From the NCBI GenBank assembly GCA_020348345.1, contig CP070748.1, forward strand, positions 1,243,619-1,291,251: DNA of 47,633 bases, written 5' to 3'. This document shows positions 1 through 8,403 of the stretch, in pieces. The position numbers and the translations under genes were made by a program. The notes beneath the pieces were generated by a model, which saw only the letters and a list, made by a program, of their open reading frames with translations, was not told where the DNA came from and searched no databases. The DNA comes from Methanobacteriota archaeon (lineage in GTDB: Archaea > Thermoplasmatota > Thermoplasmata > UBA10834). Positions within the stretch are counted from its first letter, which is position 1. Each line of letters starts with the position of its first letter.

Positions 1-1
1 A

Positions 2-907
2 GTATGCGCTCGGTGGGGCCTGAACGCATACGGCGATTATGAAGAAATGATAAGACTGGAGGCGCCGGACATCGTCTGCGTATTGACTGGCCCGAAGTAC
101 TCTGCAGATGTCGCCTGCAGAGCCGCCGATGCGGGCGTCAATATCTTGGTGGAGAAGCCAATGGCCCTGACCGTTGATGAAGCTGAAGCTATTGCTGATA
201 GATGTCGTGTGAATGACGTCGAGCTCTTCTATGGCGAATCGTTCAGATTCTTTCCCACCCTGAGGAAGGCGAAGGAGATACTGGATTCGCATCAGCTCGG
301 GGAATTACAACTCATCCTCGAGACCGTCGTCGGGGGCATCGGAGCGAGTGGCTTCGAAGAATATGGAATCTACCCGGAAGGCGGCCCCGGCTCCGGGCCT
401 ATGGGGCTGACGGACCACGGCATCCACCTGGTGGATATATTCAGATGGTTCGCGGATGAGGAGGAGGCTTGGGTTTTTGGGCGAGGAAACCGGGCAGGTG
501 CACCTCCGAAGACGGAGTTCTTGACGATGGGCACAGAGAGCGGAGCAATTGCCCAGTTCGTCGGTAACGAGGCAACGGTGCCGTCCGACCGCCCGGAGGA
601 AGGCATAGAGAGCCTGGGCCCGTACGACGGCGGCGGCCCTGCATGGGATCCCAATCCAATCAGCTTCCGAATACACTGCGCTGAAGGAGCGTTGAGAGCG
701 TTTCCGTATGCGAATAAGCTGTACAGATACTCAACCGAAGGGCAGGACCAGGTCGAGGTTATGGATTGTCCCCATCCAGGTCAGTTTGGCCTGCAGATCG
801 ACTCCTTTGCCAAGAGCGTCATAGACGGCACCGAGCCTGAGATAACATCTGACGATGGGATCAAGGCCCTCAGAGCTGTGCTTGGAGCCTATGATTGCTT
901 TAAGTGA
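2..907 (+). CDS. Gfo/Idh/MocA-family NAD(P)-dependent oxidoreductase, 5' truncated
   Basis: The reading frame is open from the first bases of the window, so the N-terminal Rossmann glycine motif lies outside it. What remains shows the family's EKPMAL motif, whose lysine is catalytic in relatives, at the end of the nucleotide-binding domain. The C-terminal alpha/beta domain follows, with the LTDHGIHLVDIFRWF segment carrying the family's conserved Asp/His positions. Such enzymes oxidise or reduce sugars and related polyols with NAD(P). The substrate cannot be told from the sequence. An internal ATG at 47 could be mistaken for the start, but homologous-looking codons precede it (GDYEEM leading into the PDIVCVLT strand). 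Confidence 0.85.
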   Translation, partial: VCARWGLNAYGDYEEMIRLEAPDIVCVLTGPKYSADVACRAADAGVNILVEKPMALTVDEAEAIADRCRVNDVELFYGESFRFFPTLRKAKEILDSHQLGELQLILETVVGGIGASGFEEYGIYPEGGPGSGPMGLTDHGIHLVDIFRWFADEEEAWVFGRGNRAGAPPKTEFLTMGTESGAIAQFVGNEATVPSDRPEEGIESLGPYDGGGPAWDPNPISFRIHCAEGALRAFPYANKLYRYSTEGQDQVEVMDCPHPGQFGLQIDSFAKSVIDGTEPEITSDDGIKALRAVLGAYDCFK

Positions 908-1033
908 ATCGCAGAACTGTTCTGAGATCGGGATGCTTTGCGCAGTCGCTGAGGAGCGCGAGGCGGCAGAACCGGGCACGCGCGGCGAGCCTGCATGTGA
1001 TTGATCTCGGCGTGCTACTGGTCAACGCTTTTG

Positions 1034-1042
1034 AAGTATAAC
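1034..1042 (+). promoter_or_regulatory. TATA-like promoter element for the M28 peptidase
   Basis: AAGTATAAC lies 60 bases before the preferred start at 1098. A transcript beginning about 27 bases downstream would have a leader of roughly 33 bases that contains the GGGGGG Shine-Dalgarno sequence. Confidence 0.4.
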
Positions 1043-1097
1043 AGCGATTAACCGTTTGAGTCAGTATCAAGACTCGAAGAGTAACAAGGGGGGAAGA

Positions 1098-3191
1098 ATG
1101 CGTAGAAGAGCTACGGCTTTTGCCGTTATAGGAACGTTGGTCTTCGCCTTTTCTTTCTTGGCTCCGCTTGGAGCTCAGGCAGATCAGGGCGGTGGCGGAA
1201 CGGATTGGCTGGAAGTGATAGCGGAACACATGGACGGCGAGTACGTGCAGAGAGTGGTAGAAGATGTGGTCGCCATAGGCTCCTGCGATCTCGGCTTCAG
1301 GGTCGCGGGAACCGAAGCCGAGCATGAGACGGTCGACTACATAGTAGACGAGATGAACGCCATCGGCCTGATGGGCGTTGGAACTGAGCCCGTGCCCGTG
1401 GACGCCTGGGAGTTCAAGAGTGCGTCGCTCAAGGTGGAGTCTCCCGTGGAGATGGAAGTCGAAGCGACGTCGTTTGGATGCGTTCAGGGAACGGACAGCC
1501 CCATATCCGGTGAGATGGTGTACGTCGGGTCGAGCTACGCCTCGGATTACGATGCGGCTGGAGATGTCGAAGGCAAGATCGTGTTCACCAACTGGGATGG
1601 ATACAACATATGGATTGACGCGGTTGGCATGATGGCTTACCTGCATGGAGCAATAGCGATTGTGGTGAGCAATATGGACAGCATGTACGCCCAGGGAGAT
1701 TACGCGCTTCACTGCCAGGACGCCAGCTGGGACACCGGAGTGTGGCCTCCGGCAATATACATCCCGAAGGAGTACGGATTCCAGCTGCTTGATCTCATCG
1801 AGAGCGGCGAGACGCTCATGGTCACAGTTGAAAGCGATATAGAAATTGACCTTGATGCGACTGGCTACAACACAGTCGGGTACGTGCCGGGCAAGAACTA
1901 CGGAACGCCTGAGGACAAGCTGCTCATAGTGGGCGACCATCATGACGCGTGGTTCACGGGCGCTGCTGATGACACCTCCGCCATAGGTCTCACCCTCGGG
2001 ATGGCAAAGGCGATCATCGATTCTGGTTACCAGCCAGAGAACACGCTGATATTCACGACTCATACGGCCGAGGAGTATGGCACAACCAACGTGTACTTCG
2101 ATTGGTGCGTCGGCGCTTGGTATCAGATAACGAGAGAGCACCCGGAGTGGGCTGGGAAGTCCATCGCGTACATCAATCTGGAAATGCAGGGCATAAAGGA
2201 GGCGGAATTCACCATCCAGACGCCGATAGACCTGTATCCGTTCATGTGCGAGGTGGCGGAGAAACACAGTGAACGCATGCCATTCGGCGTGAGCGTGAAC
2301 TATGACATCACCTGCTGGAACGACGGTTTCACTTTCACTGCAGAAGGAGTGCCAGGGGTAACGACCGCGTCCATACACGAAACTGGCGAGCTGTGCATGG
2401 ACAACATCTACCACACGCAGCTTGACTGTACGGACATTCTGGATTTCGACTACCTGGGTGACGGCTGTCTGTTCATGAACCTCGCGATGACGATAGAGCT
2501 CGACCAGATGGCAGTGATACCTTACTCGTTCGATGCAAGAGCCGCCCACTTCGCTGAAGTGTGGAACGTCGGCAAGGCACTCGGAGTCGGCGCTGATGCT
2601 GACCTTGTCAACGCAGTTGACGCGGCAGCAGCGGAGTTCGCCGCTCTGGCTAGCGAGTGGGAACTGGCCAAGGGGGAAGTGCCGCCCGGCAAACTGGTCA
2701 CGACGAACCGACTGCTTCTCGATACAATCAAGGTCGTCGAGGACGGCTTCACGGCCATGGAGGTATGGGAGCTGACCGTCTATCCGCACGAACAGGGCCT
2801 ACGGGATGCGTTCTGGATCGATGTCTGCATAGACCGACTGGCAAGGGAGAACGCGGCCGCTGCGAAGTCCGTGATCAGGAATCTGATCTGGTGGGTAGGA
2901 ATCACATGGTATTACAGTTACGCGGACTACGAGTACTATGTGAAGGAGATGGAGGCGCTTACGACACCGGACAACTGGGGAGAGCAGATACAGCTCGGCG
3001 AGATTGTCGATTGCTGGCGAGTCATAGAATCGCTTGAGGAGAAGATTGCGGCGGGCGATTGTGACTTCTCCCAGGAGATAGAATGGCTCGACGAAGAGAA
3101 GCAGATCGCGCTACTGAACCTGGAGACGGGTATGGAGACTTTGCTCGCCACATTCACGGAGGCGAATGCGCTCCTGAACGAGCTTGTGTGA
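1098..3191 (+). CDS. Secreted M28-family metallopeptidase (PA-domain, glutamate carboxypeptidase II-like)
   Basis: This 697-residue protein starts with MRRR and a hydrophobic segment ending in GAQADQ, a Sec signal peptide, so it probably acts outside the cell. The catalytic domain shows the M28 order of zinc ligands: GDHHDAW near residue 279, GAADDTSA a little later, THTAEEYG near 320 and a late His in DNIYHTQ near 435. The fourth ligand region reads INLEMQG, with Glu where most relatives have Asp. A PA-like insertion lies between about residues 110 and 240, and a helical C-terminal region resembles the dimerisation domain of the GCPII/transferrin-receptor group. The ATG at 1098 directly follows a strong GGGGGG ribosome-binding site; a TTG at 1056 in frame is less likely. 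Cleavage of peptides for nutrition is the likely role. Confidence 0.88.
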   Translation: MRRRATAFAVIGTLVFAFSFLAPLGAQADQGGGGTDWLEVIAEHMDGEYVQRVVEDVVAIGSCDLGFRVAGTEAEHETVDYIVDEMNAIGLMGVGTEPVPVDAWEFKSASLKVESPVEMEVEATSFGCVQGTDSPISGEMVYVGSSYASDYDAAGDVEGKIVFTNWDGYNIWIDAVGMMAYLHGAIAIVVSNMDSMYAQGDYALHCQDASWDTGVWPPAIYIPKEYGFQLLDLIESGETLMVTVESDIEIDLDATGYNTVGYVPGKNYGTPEDKLLIVGDHHDAWFTGAADDTSAIGLTLGMAKAIIDSGYQPENTLIFTTHTAEEYGTTNVYFDWCVGAWYQITREHPEWAGKSIAYINLEMQGIKEAEFTIQTPIDLYPFMCEVAEKHSERMPFGVSVNYDITCWNDGFTFTAEGVPGVTTASIHETGELCMDNIYHTQLDCTDILDFDYLGDGCLFMNLAMTIELDQMAVIPYSFDARAAHFAEVWNVGKALGVGADADLVNAVDAAAAEFAALASEWELAKGEVPPGKLVTTNRLLLDTIKVVEDGFTAMEVWELTVYPHEQGLRDAFWIDVCIDRLARENAAAAKSVIRNLIWWVGITWYYSYADYEYYVKEMEALTTPDNWGEQIQLGEIVDCWRVIESLEEKIAAGDCDFSQEIEWLDEEKQIALLNLETGMETLLATFTEANALLNELV

Positions 3192-3323
3192 TCCCGCCCG
3201 GCGAAATCATTGAGCTGGCTGGCCAGCGTGAAACCCTTTCGTTTTTCGCTCTCTTCAGCTAGCGAAAGCCGTGATCCAACCAGCCAGGAGAGCCATACAA
3301 TTGCGAGGCTTTCTGTAGGAGCC

Positions 3324-3767
3324 TCAATCAATCAGGCGCACCATTTCTATCTCTCGCACGCCGGTCCCTTTCGGAGGTGCCGTCTTGCCCCAGAAGAACA
3401 CGCCCGGAATGCTGCCCGTGTTCTGCACCATGTACTTCCATTCCGGTAGATATGAAGCAACATCACCCTCTCGCAGTACGAGTTTCTCAGACTCGCGCTT
3501 CCTGAGCTTGTCAGCATCCTTGCCGTACCAGACGGTGAACTCCCCTTGGACGATGTAATAGAACTCGAACGCCTTTCCGTACCATTCATCTGCAGTTCCA
3601 TCATCGTCCGACTCCGTTGAGAAGACGATGGTGGTCAGTCTCGGCTCCATGAAATACAGTCCCAGGTCCCAAGCGTCGTTCGATACATATTTGGTGAGCA
3701 TTCCGTCCTTGTACACCTCGGTCTTCACTTCCTCCACCCTGGTCACATTTGGCTTTGATTCCTCCAT
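3324..3767 (-). CDS. Cupin-fold protein lacking the usual metal histidines
   Basis: The 147-residue product has a single double-stranded beta-helix pattern. In the first cupin motif the HxH metal ligands are replaced (FEFYYIVQGEFTVWYG), and the second motif region (GDVASYLPEWKYMVQNTG) also lacks the usual His, so metal binding of the standard kind is doubtful. Binding of a small ligand is possible. The ATG at 3767 sits eight bases after AAGGAGG; a TTG two codons upstream would be too close to that site. It follows the M24 peptidase gene by 34 bases on the same strand, so the two are likely co-transcribed. The substrate is unknown. Confidence 0.75.
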   Translation of the reverse strand: MEESKPNVTRVEEVKTEVYKDGMLTKYVSNDAWDLGLYFMEPRLTTIVFSTESDDDGTADEWYGKAFEFYYIVQGEFTVWYGKDADKLRKRESEKLVLREGDVASYLPEWKYMVQNTGSIPGVFFWGKTAPPKGTGVREIEMVRLID

Positions 3768-3801
3768 ACACAATTCCTCCTTACGATCCCGACATTTTCA
3801 A

Positions 3802-4965
3802 TCAGCGCCATAACCCTTTGTCAATCGTTGAGAGAGGCTGCCCTCCTTTCTTTGTCACGACAAATTCGTCCTCTATCTGCAGATAGCCGAAGTCCTTGGA
3901 GTAAATCGATGGCTCCACAGACAGGATCATGTTCTCCTCCAGCCTCCGGTCCACATACACTGGGTCGTTTTTGATGTATTCGTACCCCACGAAAGGCCAC
4001 TCGTGAACCTCAAGGCCGACTCCGTGGCCGATCCCCGAGAAGTCGTCATCGAAATCATTCCTCATGATAGATATCACGGCCTTGTTCACCTCCGAGGCCA
4101 TAACCCCTGGCACCATTGCCCGTCTTGCCGCATCCTCGGCTTCAGCTAGCCGCTCATACAGATCCACGTGCCTCTTCGTAGGCTCCCCGAGGCAGAACGA
4201 TCGGGCGATATCACAACAGTACCCGTTGAACATAGTGCCAAAGTCCAGGTTCCAGGGATCGTTCTTTCGGAATTTGCGTTGGCCGCAATACCACCACCAC
4301 TCCAGATGTTTCTGGTCCTTCCCTGAGGTGACCATTGTGTGATGAGGAAACCCTTCGGAGCCTCCAAGGCGGCAGGCTCGCTCTGTCTCTGCAACTACAG
4401 CCGCTTCCGTCAATCCGGGCCTCGCACAGTCAAGGGCGGCTTCGAAGCCTATCTTCGCAATCGCCGAGGCGTTTCTGATCTGCTCGACCTCGTACTCGCT
4501 CTTCACTGACCGCTCCGACTCCAGTATCCCGGAAGCATCGAGAATCTCGCAGGCGCGATGGTTCCTTCTGAGGCGGTCAGAGAGCCGCGTGGGGGTCGCT
4601 CCTCTGCCGACGACGCCGATCCTCTTCGATTTCGATCCCATCTCAGCCAGATACTCCTCAACAGTTGCCGACAGATCCTGTGCGTGAACGATCTTCTCAA
4701 TCCAGGTGCATTCGCTGGGAAAGTAGTCTGCGGAATCCACCTGCAGAACCGGTTCTTGGTCCTTCTCAGAAGGGAGAATGGCCATCGTATCGCCGAAATA
4801 TGGCTCGTATCCGGACACGTACAGCACGTGGCCTCTCTGCTCGTACCTCATGCTGCCAGGTGTTGAGAATATCAGGAGTGTATCTATCTCGCGTTGATGC
4901 ATTCTTCTGCGAATGCGGCCCACTCTTCTCTTGAACTCAGTTTCTGGGTGGCGCAGCCTTCGCAT
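3802..4965 (-). CDS. M24-family metallopeptidase (Xaa-Pro aminopeptidase/dipeptidase-like)
   Basis: This 387-residue protein has the two-domain creatinase/prolidase layout: an N-terminal domain of about 150 residues and a C-terminal pita-bread domain. All five dinuclear metal ligands can be placed: Asp241 (NLDFG), Asp252 (CDIARSF), His314 (GIGHGVG), Glu351 (LSVEPS) and Glu365 (QIEDEF). It is therefore probably an active enzyme cleaving X-Pro bonds in peptides in the cytoplasm, although some relatives act on creatine or other amides. The ATG at 4965 has a weak GGA upstream. It is the first gene of a two-gene unit with the cupin protein. Confidence 0.88.
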   Translation of the reverse strand: MRRLRHPETEFKRRVGRIRRRMHQREIDTLLIFSTPGSMRYEQRGHVLYVSGYEPYFGDTMAILPSEKDQEPVLQVDSADYFPSECTWIEKIVHAQDLSATVEEYLAEMGSKSKRIGVVGRGATPTRLSDRLRRNHRACEILDASGILESERSVKSEYEVEQIRNASAIAKIGFEAALDCARPGLTEAAVVAETERACRLGGSEGFPHHTMVTSGKDQKHLEWWWYCGQRKFRKNDPWNLDFGTMFNGYCCDIARSFCLGEPTKRHVDLYERLAEAEDAARRAMVPGVMASEVNKAVISIMRNDFDDDFSGIGHGVGLEVHEWPFVGYEYIKNDPVYVDRRLEENMILSVEPSIYSKDFGYLQIEDEFVVTKKGGQPLSTIDKGLWR

Positions 4966-5059
4966 GAATTCCGGATTGGCTTTGTGGGCCTAAAGGATGC
5001 CGTCGCGCCGGCCTAGTGCGCTATTGCACTTTCGCCCAGGCGCCACAAAGAATCTAAAG

Positions 5060-5458
5060 ATGAATCGCACTTGCCCAAACACGCAACGAACGATGGGGGT
5101 ATGTGCCATTAGGAAATCTGAAGTCAGAACCGAAAATGATGTTATCGAATATCTGAAGGACTGGCCGAAGTTCGAACGAGATGTTTATGTCGCTACATTC
5201 AGAATTCCGAAAGGGAAGGTCAGCACGTACAGCAGAATCGCGAGGAAGATAGACAGACCGAAGGCTCAGAGGGCTGTCGCAAACGCCCTCCACAAGAACC
5301 CCCTCTATCCAGTCGTTCCGTGTCACCGCGTGGTCAGATCGGATGGCGGGTTCGGGGGCGAGAAGAAGGCGGCGGCCGGAAGAAGGCGCCACGTCGAGAG
5401 GGAAGGCGTGCCTACAAAGAGCGGAAAGGTCATCTTGGACGATAGCATACTCTACTGA
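5060..5458 (+). CDS. ogt: Methylated-DNA--protein-cysteine methyltransferase
   Basis: The product repairs O6-alkylguanine by moving the alkyl group to its own cysteine. The diagnostic PCHRVV motif is present with the acceptor Cys at residue 88, followed by a glycine-rich DGGFGG segment and an REGV motif near the end, as in the C-terminal DNA-binding domain of the family. The upstream helix-turn-helix segment (IPKGKVSTYSRIARKI) fits DNA binding. The N-terminal domain is very short. The start is uncertain: ATG at 5060 is used here, ATG at 5093 or one at 4997 are alternatives, and none has a clear ribosome-binding site. The flavodoxin gene follows after 19 bases and may share the transcript. Confidence 0.85.
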   Translation: MNRTCPNTQRTMGVCAIRKSEVRTENDVIEYLKDWPKFERDVYVATFRIPKGKVSTYSRIARKIDRPKAQRAVANALHKNPLYPVVPCHRVVRSDGGFGGEKKAAAGRRRHVEREGVPTKSGKVILDDSILY

Positions 5459-5477
5459 TAATCGGAGGATATTACGA

Positions 5478-5957
5478 ATGGCTAATGTGTTGGTGATATA
5501 CGATTCTAGAACAGGGAACACTGAGAAAATGGCGGACCAGGTTGCGGAGGGAGTGCGTCAGGTTGATGGCGCGTCCGTCGTTCTGATGAATGTAGACAAG
5601 GCGAAGCTGGATGACCTCGTCGCCGCTGACGCGATCGTCCTTGGCTCTCCGACCTACTATGGCAACATGTCTGGCAAGATGAAGGAGCTTCTGGACAAGA
5701 CCTACAACATACACGGCAAGCTGAAGGGCAAAGTCGGAGGAGCGTTCACAAGCTCTGGTGGAACCGCGTGCGGCGCGGAGACCGCGCTTCTGGCAATGAT
5801 GCAGGCGATGCTCGTGCACGGAATGATCGTCCAGGGACGGAATGACGACAAGCACTACGGAGCTGCCGCCATCGAGGCGCCGGACGAAGAGGAAGTCAAA
5901 CACTGCCAGGAGCTCGGCAACATGGTTGCATCGCTGGCGGTCGCGTTGGAGCACTGA
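5478..5957 (+). CDS. Flavodoxin / WrbA-like NAD(P)H:quinone oxidoreductase
   Basis: The 159-residue product begins with a flavodoxin strand and phosphate-binding loop (VLVIYDSRTGNTEKMA) that holds the FMN phosphate. SPTYYGNMSGKMKELLDKT is the second FMN contact region typical of WrbA and NAD(P)H:quinone oxidoreductases. TSSGG near residue 95 adds the third. It probably carries electrons or reduces quinones with FMN in the cytoplasm. The ATG at 5478 is preceded by CGGAGGA at the proper distance; longer in-frame extensions run through the alkyltransferase gene and are not real. Placement directly behind ogt suggests a shared transcript, perhaps linked to stress. Confidence 0.9.
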   Translation: MANVLVIYDSRTGNTEKMADQVAEGVRQVDGASVVLMNVDKAKLDDLVAADAIVLGSPTYYGNMSGKMKELLDKTYNIHGKLKGKVGGAFTSSGGTACGAETALLAMMQAMLVHGMIVQGRNDDKHYGAAAIEAPDEEEVKHCQELGNMVASLAVALEH

Positions 5958-5977
5958 CGACTAATCGAGAACGGCCG

Positions 5978-6397
5978 TCACGTCCTCAATTGCAGAACGC
6001 CGACTTTCTTCGCAGGATCGAATTGTCTGATCGAGCCCAAGCCCTCGACATTCATCAGGAATATCTCGTTGCTCATCCAGACCTTCCCTCTGAGGAGGTG
6101 CCCTCCGAACGCTGCGTGCGACCTATCTGCCACTGCGACATGGATGTGCAGTTTCGGATCTCCCTCGGCAGCAACGGAGCCCTGCATGGACAGCAGCTCG
6201 CATGCTTCCGAGAAGGCCTTTGTTATGTACTGGCCATTGTCGAAATACCCTAGTTCGAAGTCTGATATCATTCCCAGCCCCGCGGTGAGAATCATCGTCG
6301 AATCCGCATCGCCGACGCTCTTGAGTATCGAATCGAGTATGTCCTCTCCGTGGTCTAGTCGCAACACAATCGTGTTGCCCTTCCTCGCCACCTGCAT
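5978..6397 (-). CDS. PPC/DUF296-domain protein
   Basis: The core of this protein is a PPC (DUF296) domain, recognised by IVLRLDHGEDI at the start and by the His-rich LHIHVAV ... GGHLLRGKVW segment that coordinates metal in bacterial and archaeal members. These stand-alone domains form trimers; their cellular role is poorly known, though the plant relatives are AT-hook DNA-binding proteins. The ATG at 6397 has GGTGA and GGGAT upstream and places the gene just after the aminotransferase stop. In-frame ATGs at 6427 and 6439 would overlap that gene and have no ribosome-binding site. It probably shares the ornithine aminotransferase transcript. Confidence 0.82.
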   Translation of the reverse strand: MQVARKGNTIVLRLDHGEDILDSILKSVGDADSTMILTAGLGMISDFELGYFDNGQYITKAFSEACELLSMQGSVAAEGDPKLHIHVAVADRSHAAFGGHLLRGKVWMSNEIFLMNVEGLGSIRQFDPAKKVGVLQLRT

Positions 6398-6408
6398 TTC
6401 TATCCCTT

Positions 6409-7677
6409 TCACCGCATAGCTTGGCATGGACAAGTGCATTGTGCCGCAGCAGGAGGGGAAGGTATCCTTTTCCCAAGGCCTTCGAACACCTTCCTGATCC
6501 GTTCCAATGCCCAATCCGCCTCTTCTTCAGTGATGGTCAGGGGCGGGGCGAATCTAATGGTCTTCTCATGAGTGTCCTTCGCCAACACACCCGATTCCAT
6601 CAGCTTCTGACATATCGGTCTGACTGTTTCCCCTGGGCCGAGCTTGAACTCCACGCCGATGAGCAATCCTTTGAAGCGAATTTCCTTGATTTCAGAACAG
6701 TTCATAGCTCTCAGCTTCTTAACGAAATACGCGCCCATTGTGGCAGATCGCTCTGCGATATTTTCATCGATGAGAACGTCAAGTGCAGCATCAGCGATGG
6801 CGCACGCCAATGGGTTTCCGCCGAACGTGCTTCCATGAGAGCCAGGGGTGAATACCGAAAAGTGTTCGCGCGAGGAAAGCGCCGCCGAAACGGGATATAA
6901 CCCGCCACCGAGGGCCTTTCCGACGCACAGCACGTCCGGTTTGATCCCCTCATGCTCAAACGCGAACATCTTGCCTGTCCGAGCGAACCCTGTCTGAATC
7001 TCATCAAGTATGAGCAGAACGCCTTTCTCCGTGCATATGCGTCTCAACTCCTTCAAGTAGCCTGGAGAAGGAACGTTTATCCCTGCCTCCCCTTGAATCG
7101 GCTCAACCAGAATCCCTATCGTGTTCGGTGTTATCGCCTTCTCGAACGCCGCTACGTTGTTGTACGGAATCGTTATGAAGCCCGGTGTGAACGGTCCGAA
7201 TCCCTTCTTCGAATCCTGATCCGAGGAGAAACTGATGATCGTCGTTGTTCTTCCGTGGAAATTGTTCTCGCACACGACGATCTCGCCTTCGTTCTCAGGT
7301 ATTCCTTTATTCTGGTGGCCCCAACGCCTCGCGAGCTTGATGGCGGTCTCCACGGCCTCGGCGCCGGTGTTCATAGGAAGGGCCATCTCCATGCCGCTGA
7401 TCTCGCACAGCTTCTTCAGGAACGGTCCCATCCTGTCGTTGGAGAACGCCCTAGATGTGAGTGAGACCCTCTCCATCTGCTCTTTGGCAGCCTTCACTAT
7501 CCTCGGATGAAGGTGCCCTTGATTGATTGCCGAATAGGAGCTGAGCATGTCCATGTACTTCTTGCCATCCACATCCCAGACCCATACGCCCTTCGCCTTG
7601 GATATGACGACCGGAAGCGGATGGTAGTTGTGTGCGCCATATGTCTGTTCGAGTTCGATATACTTCTTCGCCGTCAC
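6409..7677 (-). CDS. rocD: Ornithine aminotransferase (class III PLP enzyme)
   Basis: The 422-residue protein converts ornithine and 2-oxoglutarate to glutamate semialdehyde and glutamate, linking arginine, proline and glutamate metabolism. The N-terminus (YGAHNYHPLPVV ... DMLSSYSAINQGH) is characteristic of ornithine aminotransferases. The PLP lysine lies in VGKALGGGLYPVSA and the PLP-binding Asp in LILDEIQTGFARTG. The GTG start at 7677 follows GGGAGGT. The C-terminus carries a short extra tail with three cysteines (CTCPC) that the family does not need. The PPC-domain gene lies just downstream. Confidence 0.93.
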   Translation of the reverse strand: MTAKKYIELEQTYGAHNYHPLPVVISKAKGVWVWDVDGKKYMDMLSSYSAINQGHLHPRIVKAAKEQMERVSLTSRAFSNDRMGPFLKKLCEISGMEMALPMNTGAEAVETAIKLARRWGHQNKGIPENEGEIVVCENNFHGRTTTIISFSSDQDSKKGFGPFTPGFITIPYNNVAAFEKAITPNTIGILVEPIQGEAGINVPSPGYLKELRRICTEKGVLLILDEIQTGFARTGKMFAFEHEGIKPDVLCVGKALGGGLYPVSAALSSREHFSVFTPGSHGSTFGGNPLACAIADAALDVLIDENIAERSATMGAYFVKKLRAMNCSEIKEIRFKGLLIGVEFKLGPGETVRPICQKLMESGVLAKDTHEKTIRFAPPLTITEEEADWALERIRKVFEGLGKRIPSPPAAAQCTCPCQAMR

Positions 7678-7739
7678 GTGAAGACCTCCCAGTGCTGTAT
7701 TTCAGCAGGCGGTTTGCATGCGGTCTAGCTGATGACAGC

Positions 7740-7751
7740 CATTAAAAAGCT
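7740..7751 (-). promoter_or_regulatory. TATA-like promoter element for ornithine aminotransferase
   Basis: Read leftward this is CTTTTTAATGG. It predicts a leader of about 40 bases ahead of the GTG start, containing the GGGAGGT ribosome-binding site. Confidence 0.4.
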
Positions 7752-7770
7752 TCGATGGCGAGGGTTTCTG

Positions 7771-8364
7771 TTATTTCGCGCTCTCCTTCCCGTGGCGAAA
7801 TGCCTTTGTCAAGGGAGCGATCAAGCCCCACAACAATAGAGCGAAGACGGCGACTGTCTCGGCGAACGGGTCCGGACCCGTCACGCCAACTGCAATTATA
7901 CCAGAAGCAAACGCCACGGCGCTGACGAGGAAGAAGGGATCGGTGGCGTTCCTGACAGTATCCAATCGACCTCCTGCAAGGACAGCCAAAGATAAGAAAG
8001 CGCAGACGAAGAACGCGTACGAGACGAACAGATGCACGTCTCCCGCGTCCTCGGTAAACACCCCCACCCCGATGAGAAACACACTTGACAGTGCAAGCAG
8101 TGCGCAGCCTGCCTTCATTAGAGCGCGGTCGCCGAAGTACCACCTGAAGCCGCCGATAGCAAAGGTCGCCAGCAAACATCCAGCAATAATCGCTCCTGCA
8201 TTGAACGCCCATGCGCCAGGGCCTACCCCAAGGTCGCTGAGATAGTTGTCGAACAACTCATACTCGGAATCCTTGGACATCGCGAGGATGTACAGCGCGA
8301 TAAACGCGATGCAGCCAACGGGCGCACACGCGAGTGCTGCGCGCTCCGGCGAAATCGGCTTCAC
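7771..8364 (-). CDS. DUF998 integral membrane protein
   Basis: This 197-residue protein has about six hydrophobic helices and the DUF998 hallmark NYLSDLG near residue 40, just after the first helix. Members are multi-pass membrane proteins of unknown function. The start is a GTG at 8364 with no clear ribosome-binding site. It lies 39 bases after the antiporter gene on the same strand and is probably read from that transcript, so a role in ion balance or membrane physiology is possible but not shown. Confidence 0.8.
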   Translation of the reverse strand: MKPISPERAALACAPVGCIAFIALYILAMSKDSEYELFDNYLSDLGVGPGAWAFNAGAIIAGCLLATFAIGGFRWYFGDRALMKAGCALLALSSVFLIGVGVFTEDAGDVHLFVSYAFFVCAFLSLAVLAGGRLDTVRNATDPFFLVSAVAFASGIIAVGVTGPDPFAETVAVFALLLWGLIAPLTKAFRHGKESAK

Positions 8365-8403
8365 GTCCGTCAGAACCCATTCCGGAGCATATAGCGATTG
8401 TCA

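Noticed and set aside
900..2789. A 629-residue open frame on the minus strand
   Set aside because: It lies opposite the M28 peptidase, whose motifs and signal peptide are clear. The reverse frame is His/Arg-rich without any recognisable domain and arises from codon bias.
3244..3267. A stem with TTTCGCT and AGCGAAA arms after the M28 gene
   Set aside because: The 10-base loop and short stem are weak, and archaeal termination mostly depends on T-runs. The nearby TTTTT is suggestive but not enough to call a terminator.
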